From the NCBI GenBank assembly GCA_024233215.1, contig JACKPW010000012.1, forward strand, positions 62,001 to 126,000: a DNA stretch of 64,000 bases, in the 5' to 3' direction. Origin of the DNA: Verrucomicrobiales bacterium. Its GTDB lineage: Bacteria; Verrucomicrobiota; Verrucomicrobiia; Limisphaerales; J093. Under the pieces are notes generated by a model. That model had not been told where the DNA came from. It saw only the letters and a list, made by a program, of their open reading frames with translations, and did no database searches. Position 1 is the first letter of the stretch, and each line of letters begins with the position of its first letter. A program made the position numbers and the translations under genes. This document shows, piece by piece, positions 18,001 to 25,590 of this stretch.

Positions 18001-19263
18001 ATGAAACGAGATCGGAACATACGACCGATGATCGCGATCCTGGCGCTGCTGGGCGCGGCCGGGCTCGGTGCTGCCCAGGCAGCGGACTGGCCGGCCTGGC
18101 GGGGTGCCAATCGAGACGGCAAGTCTCCCGACACCCGCATCTCCCGGGCGTGGCCGGCCGGCGGTCCCCGGCTGGCCTGGACCCGTTCAGGAATGGGCAG
18201 CGGCTATGCCAGCGTGAGCGTGGTGGGGGACCGGATCTTCACGGCCGGCGACGTGGACGGGACTTCCCGGATCCTCGCCCTGGATCGTGCGACTGGAAGA
18301 CCGCTTTGGTCGAGTGAGTTGGGCAAGGCCGGCGCGCCGGGCTGGGGGGGATTTGCCGGGGTCCGGGGCACTCCCACGGTCGATGAGGACCTCGTGTTCG
18401 CCATCGGGCAGTACGGGGAGATTGCGGCGTATGAGGCCGCCACGGGAAAGGAAGTCTGGCGAAAGCACTTTGAGGATGACTTCGGAGGCAAACGACCGGA
18501 GTGGGGCTTCAGTGAGTCCCCGCTGGTCGATGGGGATCAGGTGGTCTGCACCCCCGGCGGTGCGAAGGGGGCACTGGTGGCGCTGGACAAACGAACCGGG
18601 ACGCTGAAATGGCAGTCGGTCGCCTTCACGGACGCAGCGCAGTACAGCTCCATCGTCAAGGCGGAGATCCACGGCAAGGCGCAGTATGTCCAGTTGACCC
18701 AGGAAAGCGTGGTCGGGATTTCCCCGGCGACGGGGGCCCTGCTCTGGCGGGCGGAGCGGCGGGGGAAGACCGCCGTCATTCCGACCCCCGTGGTGAGCGG
18801 CAACCATGTCTACGTGACGTCGGGATACGGCGTCGGCTGCAACCTCTTTGAGATCAGCTCCGCGGACGGCGCGTTCTCGGCCCGGGAGGTCTACGCCAAC
18901 AAGCTGGTAAAGAACCACCACGGCGGGGTGATCCTGGTGGATGGAAACATCTACGGGCATTCGGACGGAGCCGGCTGGGTTTGCCAGGATCTGTTGACGG
19001 GCGAGGAGGTCTGGCGGGAGAAGGAGGCGGCGGACAAAGGTTCGTGCGTTTACGCGGCCGGCCTGCTCGTGCTGCGGGAGGAAAAGAAGGGTGACAGTGA
19101 CATCGTGCTGATCGACGCATCGCCGAGGGGTTACACGGAGCGGGGGCGATTCAAGCAACCGGACCAGAGCGGCAAGGAAGCCTGGCCGCATCCGGTCATC
19201 GTGGATGGCCGACTTTACGTTCGTGACCAGGACCTCCTGCTCTGCTACGACGTTGGGGGTTGA
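18001..19263 (+). CDS. Exported PQQ-type beta-propeller (outer-membrane-quinoprotein-like)
   Basis: 420 residues from MKRDRNIRP (18001), with a signal peptide (MIAILALLGAAGLGAAQA). WPAWRGANRDGKS is the characteristic start of the verrucomicrobial/planctomycete PQQ-like family. Repeated propeller blades follow: LALDRATGRPLWSSELG, YEAATGKEVWRKHF, LVALDKRTGTLKWQSVA, ISPATGALLWRAERR. The W-motifs fit a BamB/quinoprotein-like fold. No cytochrome motif or clear PQQ-coordinating Cys pair is visible, so an enzymatic role is not shown. It lies 91 bp after mqnA, and the 5' leader is short. Confidence 0.85.
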   Translation: MKRDRNIRPMIAILALLGAAGLGAAQAADWPAWRGANRDGKSPDTRISRAWPAGGPRLAWTRSGMGSGYASVSVVGDRIFTAGDVDGTSRILALDRATGRPLWSSELGKAGAPGWGGFAGVRGTPTVDEDLVFAIGQYGEIAAYEAATGKEVWRKHFEDDFGGKRPEWGFSESPLVDGDQVVCTPGGAKGALVALDKRTGTLKWQSVAFTDAAQYSSIVKAEIHGKAQYVQLTQESVVGISPATGALLWRAERRGKTAVIPTPVVSGNHVYVTSGYGVGCNLFEISSADGAFSAREVYANKLVKNHHGGVILVDGNIYGHSDGAGWVCQDLLTGEEVWREKEAADKGSCVYAAGLLVLREEKKGDSDIVLIDASPRGYTERGRFKQPDQSGKEAWPHPVIVDGRLYVRDQDLLLCYDVGG

Positions 19264-19286
19264 TCCGCCCGCGCTGCCGTTGCGAC

Positions 19287-19436
19287 ATGTGGTCGTTATT
19301 CAAAGAGTTCGCGGAATTTCTGCGACGTGAGAAGAAGTGGTGGCTTTGGCCGCTGGCGGTGGTTCTGCTGCTGCTGGGGGCACTGCTGGTCTTTGCCTCC
19401 AGTTCCGGTCTCTGGGCGCTGTATCCCTTCATGTGA
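19287..19436 (+). CDS. DUF5989 single-span membrane microprotein
   Basis: 49 residues: MWSLFKEFAEFLRREKKWW, then one hydrophobic span (LWPLAVVLLLLGALLVF) and a short SSSGLWALYPFM tail. This is the DUF5989 pattern, including the diagnostic KKWW before the membrane span. In many bacteria DUF5989 genes sit next to a NodU/CmcH-type carbamoyltransferase and an SxtJ-family membrane protein. Here those two genes follow in order on the same strand. The ATG is 23 bp after the propeller gene stop. The function of the trio is not established. It is a short frame that simple gene calling would miss; the family match makes it convincing. Confidence 0.85.
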   Translation: MWSLFKEFAEFLRREKKWWLWPLAVVLLLLGALLVFASSSGLWALYPFM

Positions 19437-19450
19437 CCCTCCATGATGGC

Positions 19451-19597
19451 AACCACAGACGAACGCGGATGAACCCAGAGAGGTCCGTCGACCTGAGCCC
19501 CCAATGTCCGCCGGTCGTCCCCGCCCAACGGATGGACGGGCACGATCGCACCGGGCCTTGCGAGTCCGCGTCGATCCGGGTCCATCCGCGGTTCAAC
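19451..19597. repeat. Inverted pair of 10-nt-period repeat arms (~78-nt core)
   Basis: Left arm 19451-19482 (CACAGACGAACGCGGATGAA then CCCAGAG) and right arm 19561-19597 (reverse complement reads CGCGGATGGACCCGGATCGA) are each made of about three degenerate 10-nt units of the type CGCRGATGAA. They are inverted around a core of about 78 nt. The same architecture, with an unrelated core, occurs at 23381-23525. The pair fills most of the gap between the DUF5989 gene and the carbamoyltransferase. Confidence 0.7.
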
Positions 19598-19613
19598 GGC
19601 TCCCGCTAGGTTC

Positions 19614-21431
19614 ATGGCGCACGGCTCGCTCATCCTGGGCATCTCGGCCTGGTACCACGATGCGGCTGCCGCGCTGGTGGCCGATGGACGGATCCAGGCC
19701 GCGGCCCAGGAGGAACGCTTCTCACGGCGCAAGAACGACGAGCGGTTTCCGGCCCGGGCGGTGGATTATTGCCTGGGTGAGGCGGGCATTGACCGGGCGG
19801 CCCTGGACGCGGTGGTCTTCTACGACAAGCCGATCACCAAGTTCGCCCGCATGATCGAGACCTACCTCGCCGTCGCGCCGGGCGGTTGGTACACCTTCCC
19901 GCGGGTTCTTCCCGGCTGGTTGAGCGAGAAGCTCGACCTTCGTGGCACGCTGCGGCACGAGTTGCCCGGGTTGCGGGCGAATTGCCCCATCCTCTTCACC
20001 GAGCATCATCAGTCCCACGCTGCCAGTGCCTTCTTCCCGTCGCCGTTCGAGGAGGCGGCCATTGTCACCATCGATGGCGTGGGCGAATGGGCCACCACCA
20101 CCGTCGGCCACGGGCGCGGGCGCGAGATTGAGCTGCTGCAGGAACTGCGGTTTCCCCATTCGCTAGGCCTGCTCTATTCGGCCTTCACCTACTACTGCGG
20201 GTTCCGGATCAACTCGGGCGAATACAAGCTCATGGGCCTGGCGCCCTACGGCGAACCGCGCTTTGCCGCCACGATCCTCGGTGAACTGCTCGACCTGAAG
20301 CACGACGGTTCATTCCGGCTGAACCTGGAGTACTTCGACTACCTCCGCGGAACCACGATGACCAACCCGCGCTTTCACCGGCTGTTCGGCGGTGAACCGC
20401 GGACGCCGGAGACCCCGATTGATCAACGGCACATGGATGTTGCGGCATCGATCCAGCAGGTGACCGGCGAGGTCATGTTGCGCCTGGCGCGACACGCCCG
20501 GGAGGTGACCGGTCAGTCCCGCCTCTGCCTCGCCGGCGGCGTGGCGCTGAACTGCGTCGGCAACGGCCGGATCCTGCGGGAAGGCGGTTTCGACGAAATC
20601 TGGATCCAACCGGCGGCCGGCGATGCCGGGGGTGCGTTGGGCGCCGCATTGGCCGCCTGGCACGGGCATTTCAATGGAGGGCGCGAACCCGGTCCGGGCG
20701 ATTCCATGCAGGGCTCGCTGCTGGGACCTCGCTTCAGCAATGACGACATCGAGTCCTGCCTGAAGCAGCACGGGGCGATGTTTGAGCAACTCGACGAAGC
20801 GGCCCTGCTCGATCGAGTGGTGCGGCTCCTCGACGCGGGCCAGGTCGTGGGGTGGTTTCAGGGCCGGATGGAATTCGGCCCGCGCGCCCTGGGAAGTCGC
20901 TCGATTCTCGGCGATCCGCGATCTGAACGGCTGCAGTCGGTGATGAACCGGAAGGTGAAGTTCCGCGAATCGTTCCGGCCGTTCGCCCCGGCGGTGCTGC
21001 GCGAACGGGCCGGGGCGTACTTCGACCTGGCGGCGGAATCGCCCTACATGCTGCTGGTGGCGCCCGTGCGCGAGGCGTTACGACAGCCGGTGGCTGCCGG
21101 GTTGAAAGGTCTGGATTTGCTGCATGCCAGGCGATCCACCATTCCGGCGGTCACGCACGTGGACTACTCAGCGCGGGTCCAGACGGTGGGCCCGGAGGCC
21201 AACCCGCGATTCCGCAAACTGCTCGAACGCTGGGAGGCCGCCACTGGCTGCCCGGTGCTCGTCAATACCAGCTTCAACGTGCGCGGCGAACCGATTGTCG
21301 GTTCGCCGGAGGATGCCTACCGCTGCTTCGTGAACACGGAAATGGACTGGCTCGCCATCGGCGAGTTTTTGCTGGACCGCACGCGCCAACCGGCTCCGCC
21401 GCCGAGGACCACGCCCCTGTTGCCCGACTAG
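19614..21431 (+). CDS. Carbamoyltransferase (NodU/CmcH/TobZ family)
   Basis: 605 residues from MAHGSLILGISAWYHDAAAA, the standard start of the family. Further landmarks are AAQEERFSRRKND, ILFTEHHQSHAASAFFPSPF (the His cluster of the Kae1-like ATP/metal site), IVTIDGVGEW, GEYKLMGLAPYGEP, LCLAGGVALNCVGNG and the C-terminal MEFGPRALGSRSILGDPR, VNTSFNVRGEPIV. The enzyme transfers a carbamoyl group from carbamoyl phosphate through carbamoyl-AMP to a hydroxyl of an acceptor. No acceptor can be read from the sequence. It is flanked by DUF5989 and SxtJ genes, a recurring trio; both gaps contain dispersed repeats. Confidence 0.93.
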   Translation: MAHGSLILGISAWYHDAAAALVADGRIQAAAQEERFSRRKNDERFPARAVDYCLGEAGIDRAALDAVVFYDKPITKFARMIETYLAVAPGGWYTFPRVLPGWLSEKLDLRGTLRHELPGLRANCPILFTEHHQSHAASAFFPSPFEEAAIVTIDGVGEWATTTVGHGRGREIELLQELRFPHSLGLLYSAFTYYCGFRINSGEYKLMGLAPYGEPRFAATILGELLDLKHDGSFRLNLEYFDYLRGTTMTNPRFHRLFGGEPRTPETPIDQRHMDVAASIQQVTGEVMLRLARHAREVTGQSRLCLAGGVALNCVGNGRILREGGFDEIWIQPAAGDAGGALGAALAAWHGHFNGGREPGPGDSMQGSLLGPRFSNDDIESCLKQHGAMFEQLDEAALLDRVVRLLDAGQVVGWFQGRMEFGPRALGSRSILGDPRSERLQSVMNRKVKFRESFRPFAPAVLRERAGAYFDLAAESPYMLLVAPVREALRQPVAAGLKGLDLLHARRSTIPAVTHVDYSARVQTVGPEANPRFRKLLERWEAATGCPVLVNTSFNVRGEPIVGSPEDAYRCFVNTEMDWLAIGEFLLDRTRQPAPPPRTTPLLPD

Positions 21432-21451
21432 GGCAGCGAAACCCGTGACAA

Positions 21452-21516
21452 CCACGAATCCACACGAATTCACACGAATGGAAGCCCACCCCGGAGGGAC
21501 GAGTTCCACGAGTCCC
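21452..21516. repeat. 10-nt-period array plus 24-nt dispersed element
   Basis: 21452-21481 is three 10-nt units (CCACGAATCCACACGAATTC then ACACGAATGG). Twelve bases on, 21493-21516 is a single perfect copy of the 24-nt element starting GGAGGGACGAGTTCCACGAG. The same 24-nt sequence occurs at 1525 and 24746. Both lie in the gap between the carbamoyltransferase and SxtJ genes. Confidence 0.8.
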
Positions 21517-21543
21517 CAATTCTCTCGGCGGCGAAACTGAACC

Positions 21544-21945
21544 ATGAAAGTGCGCTACCAAGAAGACCCGGCGGCCTGGCGGAAATTCACGCTGGGGTTC
21601 GCCCTGAGCCCGCTGGTCATCGCGGGCCTGCTATGGTGGCGGGGAGTCATCGGGCCGCGCGGGTTCGGATGGACCGCCGTGGCGGCGGTGGCCCTCGTGG
21701 GGATGCTGTTCGCCGTGCCCCGCTGGAACCGGGCGTTTTACCGGGTCGGCCTGCGCATCGGCACCGCCATTGGCGGGGTCGTGGGGCCGGTGATGTTGAC
21801 CGTTCTCTTCTTCGTGGCACTCACGCCGTTGGGACTGTTGCTACGGCTGTTCGGCAAGGATCTGCTGCGCTTGAATCGGAACACCCACGCCGCAAGCTAC
21901 TGGGAACCGGCCCGCAAGGGGGGCGGATTGGAGAAGATGTTCTGA
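21544..21945 (+). CDS. SxtJ-family membrane protein
   Basis: 133 residues from MKVRYQEDPAAWRKFTLGFA. There are three to four membrane segments (about 16-33, 39-56, 76-100). The C-terminal signature is PLGLLLRLFGKDLLRLNRN...SYWEPARKGG, matching the SxtJ family (typically GKDPL-R...SYW at the end). SxtJ-like genes accompany carbamoyltransferases in saxitoxin and many unrelated clusters. Their biochemical role is not established. It is the third gene of the DUF5989-carbamoyltransferase-SxtJ set, 112 bp after the carbamoyltransferase, and convergent with the symporter gene. Confidence 0.85.
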   Translation: MKVRYQEDPAAWRKFTLGFALSPLVIAGLLWWRGVIGPRGFGWTAVAAVALVGMLFAVPRWNRAFYRVGLRIGTAIGGVVGPVMLTVLFFVALTPLGLLLRLFGKDLLRLNRNTHAASYWEPARKGGGLEKMF

Positions 21946-21970
21946 CGCAGACGCCTTTGTGCCCGGTGGG

Positions 21971-23365
21971 TCAGCCGGCCGCCTCGCGAAGCGCCAACCG
22001 CTTCCGCCATGCGTCCCACGCACTCAATCCCACATACACCAGCGTGGCCACGCCCATCGAGGTGACGTACGGCGAAGTGCTCTCAAGCAGCGGCCCGGCG
22101 ATCACCCAGGTTACGGCGCTGGCCAGCAAGGTAAACAGGGCGGTCCGCGCCCGGCCCAATCGGGTGAACAGTCCGAACACCAGCAGCACGAAAAGTCCCG
22201 CTCCACCGAAGGCCGAGGCCGCCTCGACCAGGCCGTAAATCGTTTCCGCACTCAGCGCCAGCCCGAACGCCGCCAACCCACAGAGCACCACCGCAGAACG
22301 GGCGGTCCAGAGTCGCGCCCGATCTCCCGCCTGGCGGCACAACGGCAGCACCAGATTCTGCGAGAGCAACGCCGAGGCCGCGAGCAGGCTGCTGTCCACC
22401 GTCGAGAGGATCGCTGACACCAACGCCCCGATGAACAGGATGTAGAGCATCTGGGGCAGGTGCGTCTGCGCCAACTGCGGCAGGATTTGCTCCGGATCCC
22501 GCAAGTCCGGCAGCAACGCGAATCCAACCAGACCGATGCAGGCCGGTATGGTTCCGATGAGAAGGTAGGCCACGCCTCCGGTGATCGTGGCGGAACGGGC
22601 GACGTTTGCGCTCCGGGCCGCGAGAATGCGCGAGATGATCTCCTGCGCGACGACGGACCCGCACACCGGCACTGCCCAGGTTTCCGCAGTTTCCCAGAAC
22701 CCCATGCCGCCGCCGAACAGGGTGAATCGCTCCCGTTCCACCAGACCCAACGTTGCGGAAACACCCCCCTGGTCATGAACGATCAGGACCGCCAGCACGG
22801 CCAGCCCGACGATGATGATGCCGGCCTGGAGACAATCCGTGATGACGTCGGCGCGCAGCCCACCGAGGAAGGTGTAGGCAATCGCCACCCCTGCCGCCAC
22901 GGTGATGCCCAGCTCGACGTTCATACCAGCGGCGGAACTGACCACCTGACCGAACGCCCGGACCTGCGCCGCCGCCCAGAGGATCGACGTCGGTGCCAGG
23001 ATGATCACCGCGACCTTTTCCACCCCGGGCGAGAATCGAGTCCGGTAGAAGTCGGCAAACGTGGTCAGCCCCCGCCGATACAGCGGAACCGCGAACACGG
23101 CTCCAAGAAAGACGATGCACAACCCGTAGCCGAACGGTTCCGCCGCTCCGCCCGCCAGACCGCGTTCGTACATGCCCCCCGCCGAGCTGACGCAGGTTTC
23201 CGCCCCGAACCACGTGGCAAACACACTCGGCATGATCAGCCAGAAACCCATCGTCCGCCCCGCCAGCCAGTAGTCGTCCGTGTTCCGGATGCGCCGTGAA
23301 ACAAGCACGCCGATCGCGAGTTGAACGACGATGAAGCCTGTCAGGCCGAGCAGGACCGGATTCAT
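21971..23365 (-). CDS. Sodium/solute symporter (SSS family)
   Basis: 464 residues from MNPVLLGLTGFIVVQLAIG with about 13 hydrophobic segments. RRIRNTDDYWLAGRTMGFWL is the typical SSS segment 1-2 junction, ATWFGAETCVSSAGGMYERG fits segment 2, and AYTFLGGLRADVITDCLQAG matches the conserved segment 5 motif (GG-R-AV-WTD-Q). ALVSAILSTVDSSLLAASA contains the Na2-site Ser/Thr region. The substrate cannot be read. It has no obvious partner gene: the neighbours are SxtJ (convergent) and an ABC ATPase upstream on the same strand beyond a repeat-filled gap. Confidence 0.88.
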   Translation of the reverse strand: MNPVLLGLTGFIVVQLAIGVLVSRRIRNTDDYWLAGRTMGFWLIMPSVFATWFGAETCVSSAGGMYERGLAGGAAEPFGYGLCIVFLGAVFAVPLYRRGLTTFADFYRTRFSPGVEKVAVIILAPTSILWAAAQVRAFGQVVSSAAGMNVELGITVAAGVAIAYTFLGGLRADVITDCLQAGIIIVGLAVLAVLIVHDQGGVSATLGLVERERFTLFGGGMGFWETAETWAVPVCGSVVAQEIISRILAARSANVARSATITGGVAYLLIGTIPACIGLVGFALLPDLRDPEQILPQLAQTHLPQMLYILFIGALVSAILSTVDSSLLAASALLSQNLVLPLCRQAGDRARLWTARSAVVLCGLAAFGLALSAETIYGLVEAASAFGGAGLFVLLVFGLFTRLGRARTALFTLLASAVTWVIAGPLLESTSPYVTSMGVATLVYVGLSAWDAWRKRLALREAAG

Positions 23366-23380
23366 CCTAGAAAGGGCAGT

Positions 23381-23525
23381 TGAACCGCAGATACACGCAG
23401 ATAAACCCAGATTCCCAAGGGTTTACGGAAACGTCCTGTACCCCTTGTTGGGTGAAGGCATCCGACCGCCGTCGGAGGCTCAGGCTGACGGACGTATCTG
23501 TGTTCATCCGCGTTCATCTACGGTT
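23381..23525. repeat. Inverted pair of 10-nt-period repeat arms overlapping ABC gene end
   Basis: Left arm 23381-23416 contains CGCAGATACACGCAGATAAA then CCCAGAT, i.e. three 10-nt units. Right arm 23494-23525 reads, reversed, CGTAGATGAACGCGGATGAA then CACAGAT. The core between them is 77 nt. The right arm overlaps the 3' end of the ABC ATPase gene and provides its stop codon (TGA on the minus strand at 23504-23506). Confidence 0.8.
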
Positions 23526-24688
23526 TTCAGGTTCACACGTGTGTCAGGGGGGGGCGGGTTTGGGTGGGCCAGCGCCTTGCCGGTCGCGGCATCGAAGAAG
23601 CTGGCTTGCTCCATTCGGAATCGCAGCGACACCGTGGCGCCGGCGCGGACGGATGACGCCCCTTCCACCCGCGAGGCCAGTCGGAGGCTGCCGGTCCGCA
23701 CGTGAAGCAAGGTCTCGGCGCCGAGTCGTTCCACCAGTTCCACCTCCGCCGGCAGCAGGTAGTCGCCCTCCGTCTTCGGCGCCTCCGCAACCGGCTGCAA
23801 TGCCTTCGCCCGCAGGCCAAGGATGAGGCGTTGCGCGTCCGTTGGGATCGCTTCCCGCACCGGCGCCGGCAACAGAAACCGGAGTGCTTCAGTCCCCTCC
23901 TCGCAGGCGGGGACGACGAACTGCGCACCGCCTTCGAGTCGCCCCTCGATGAGGTTCATCGGTGGCGAACCGATGAAGCCGGCGACAAACCGGTTGGCCG
24001 GGCGGAGGTAGAGTTCCAACGGTTCCGCCTCCTGCTGGATCTCGCCGGCGTCCATCACGACGATGCGATCGCCCAGGGTCATCGCCTCCACCTGGTCGTG
24101 GGTGACATGGATCATCGTGGCGTTGAGCCGGTCGTGCAGACGGGCCAGTTCCATGCGCATCTGTGTGCGCAGCGTGGCGTCGAGATCCGAGAGTGGCTCA
24201 TCGAACAGGAAGACCTTGGGTCGGCGCACGATGGCGCGCCCCAACGCCACCCGTTGATGCTCCCCACCGGACAGCGCCCGGGGCAAACGATCCAGCAGGC
24301 CGGTCAAGTCCAGCAGCGCGGCCACCCCGCCCACGCGCTGTTCGATTTCGGACCGAGGCACTTTCCGGAGCTTCAGTCCCAGGGCCAGGTTCTCGAACAC
24401 CGTCAGGTGCGGGAAGAGCGCATGGTTCTGGAAGACCATCGCGATATCGCGATCCTTCGGTTCGACGTCGTTCATCACCCGGTTGTCGATGGCGATGGTA
24501 CCCGACGAAGGCGTTTCGAGACCGGCGATGAGGCGAAGCAGTGTGGTCTTGCCGCAACCGGACGGGCCGACGATCACCAACAATTCGCGGTCGGCCACGG
24601 TGAGCGAAACGTCCCGCACGGCGGGCACCGCCTCACCGTGCGCACCTCGAAACACCTTGCTCACCTGTTGCAGCCGGACGCTGGCCAT
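23504..24688 (-). CDS. ABC transporter ATP-binding protein, MalK/UgpC type
   Basis: 394 residues from MASVRLQQVSKVF (24688). Walker A is GPSGCGKTT, the Q-loop is MVFQNHALFP, the signature is LSGGEHQR (the usual Q replaced by E-H), Walker B is VFLFDEPLSDLD, and the switch His is in HVTHDQ. The long C-terminal region (about 240-390) is the regulatory TOBE-type fold seen in sugar importers (RPANRFVAGFIGSPPMN, LGLRAKAL). No permease or binding protein is adjacent, so it may serve importers encoded elsewhere. The last residues (RVNLKTVDERG) and the stop codon come from a dispersed repeat arm, so the natural C-terminus was probably altered by repeat insertion. A G8 run at 23547-23554 lies just before this. 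Confidence 0.88.
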   Translation of the reverse strand: MASVRLQQVSKVFRGAHGEAVPAVRDVSLTVADRELLVIVGPSGCGKTTLLRLIAGLETPSSGTIAIDNRVMNDVEPKDRDIAMVFQNHALFPHLTVFENLALGLKLRKVPRSEIEQRVGGVAALLDLTGLLDRLPRALSGGEHQRVALGRAIVRRPKVFLFDEPLSDLDATLRTQMRMELARLHDRLNATMIHVTHDQVEAMTLGDRIVVMDAGEIQQEAEPLELYLRPANRFVAGFIGSPPMNLIEGRLEGGAQFVVPACEEGTEALRFLLPAPVREAIPTDAQRLILGLRAKALQPVAEAPKTEGDYLLPAEVELVERLGAETLLHVRTGSLRLASRVEGASSVRAGATVSLRFRMEQASFFDAATGKALAHPNPPPPDTRVNLKTVDERG

Positions 24689-24745
24689 GACGGGCGCGAA
24701 GTGTTCCGCGAGGACGCCGGCGAGTCGAGGGCAGATCATCCTCCT

Positions 24746-24808
24746 GGAGGGACGAGTTCCACGAGTCCCAAGCTCCAAATCCGAAGACCGAAATCCGAAA
24801 TCCGAAGG
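24746..24808. repeat. 24-nt element followed by 7-nt-period array
   Basis: 24746-24769 is an exact copy of the 24-nt element (GGAGGGACGAGTTCCACGAG...). 24774-24808 is a 7-nt-period array: TCCAAAT, CCGAAGA, CCGAAAT, CCGAAAT, CCGAAGG. It lies upstream of the ABC ATPase start, between that gene and the decayed STAND gene. Confidence 0.85.
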
Positions 24809-25022
24809 AAAGTCGGGGCGTCGTATCACTCCTCCCTCCGACTCAGCGGCTCTGCGCGAGTTTCCTACTCAAAGCCCAAGGCCTGCTTCGCGTCGGCGAG
24901 TTCCTCATCGCGGCGGGCGTAGCGGGCGGTGATAACCGTGCCTTCGGGCCGGGTGAAAGTCGTTTCGTGGCGGATGATCTTCTCGGCGGCGGCGAGGTCC
25001 GCCGCGGGCGACTCCCACGGAT

Positions 25023-25057
25023 TCTTCGGATTTCGGGCTTCGGCTTTCGGATTTCCG
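25023..25057. repeat. 7-nt-period array inside STAND remnant
   Basis: Five 7-nt units on the plus strand: TCTTCGG, ATTTCGG, GCTTCGG, CTTTCGG, ATTTCCG. It encodes NPKAEARNPK on the minus strand between LFG and NPWESPAADL, where intact relatives carry no such sequence, so it looks inserted. Confidence 0.8.
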
Positions 25058-25275
25058 AACAAGCGGCAGCGCGTGAGGTGGATGTCCGCCATGAACAACC
25101 GCATGAGGCCGCGCTCGGCGATGTCCCAGGCTTCGTCCAGATCCTCCTGCGCGCTCTCGGGACCGGTGAGGTTGCCCTGCCAGGCCCGGAGCCAGGCGCG
25201 GGTGAGGAGGGCGGGGGGAAAGCGATGCTGCGTGCCGGCGCGGCGGAGGCCGGAGACGGCGGCGTCAATGTGCGC

Positions 25276-25310
25276 GAAGTCAGAAGCAGGAAGCTCGAAG
25301 TTGGAATGAC
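25276..25310. repeat. 7-nt-period array inside STAND remnant (second)
   Basis: Five 7-nt units: GAAGTCA, GAAGCAG, GAAGCTC, GAAGTTG, GAATGAC. On the minus strand this is read as FELPASDF within the pseudogene. The period matches the arrays at 24774, 25023, 25775 and 51684, but the unit sequence differs. Confidence 0.7.
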
Positions 25311-25590
25311 TGAGAATGGCCTCGCAGCGCGCGGCGCGGCAGGTTTGGACTGCGCCGGCAGAGCCACGCGGCGACGGCGCTTTCTCTTTCGCGAATCCAC
25401 CCGCCGCCGAGGCCAAAGCGGCGTCGCGCTGTCGCTTGCCGCCGCACTCCATGGTGAGGAGTGCCCAGAAACACAATTCCTCGAGCCGCCGCCAAGGCAG
25501 TGAACAAAGACGATGTCCGCCCGGCAATCGGATCTGTCGGTGTTGGCGATCTCGTGCAGACCCTCAGAATCAGGTTTCATGGGCGGTTGC

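Larger units (their letters stand above)
24865..25590 (-). pseudogene. Remnant of hydrolase-STAND-TPR (NB-ARC/NACHT type) gene
   Basis: Pieces of one large protein appear in three different minus-strand frames. First, ADIVFVHCLGGG (about 25490-25540) is the N-terminal alpha/beta-hydrolase start seen in SERAC1/NB-ARC proteins. It is directly followed in another frame by RGIVFLGTPHHG (near 25470), a motif normally about 100 residues downstream. The nucleophile GxSxG region between them is gone. A third frame then encodes only the C-terminal TPR part (RAWLRAWQGN, LDEAWDIAERGLMRLFMADI, NPWESPAADLAAAEKII, RRDEELADAKQALG), so the central NTPase is deleted. Two 7-nt-period repeat arrays (25023-25057 and 25276-25310) interrupt the TPR part. 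Intact relatives are STAND-type signalling or defence proteins; here the gene is dead. Confidence 0.7.

Noticed and set aside
23547..23554. G8 tract as a second phase-variation site
   Set aside because: It sits only about 15 codons from the gene end, so length change would alter just the tail. Short G runs are common in this GC-rich DNA. Kept only as a side note.
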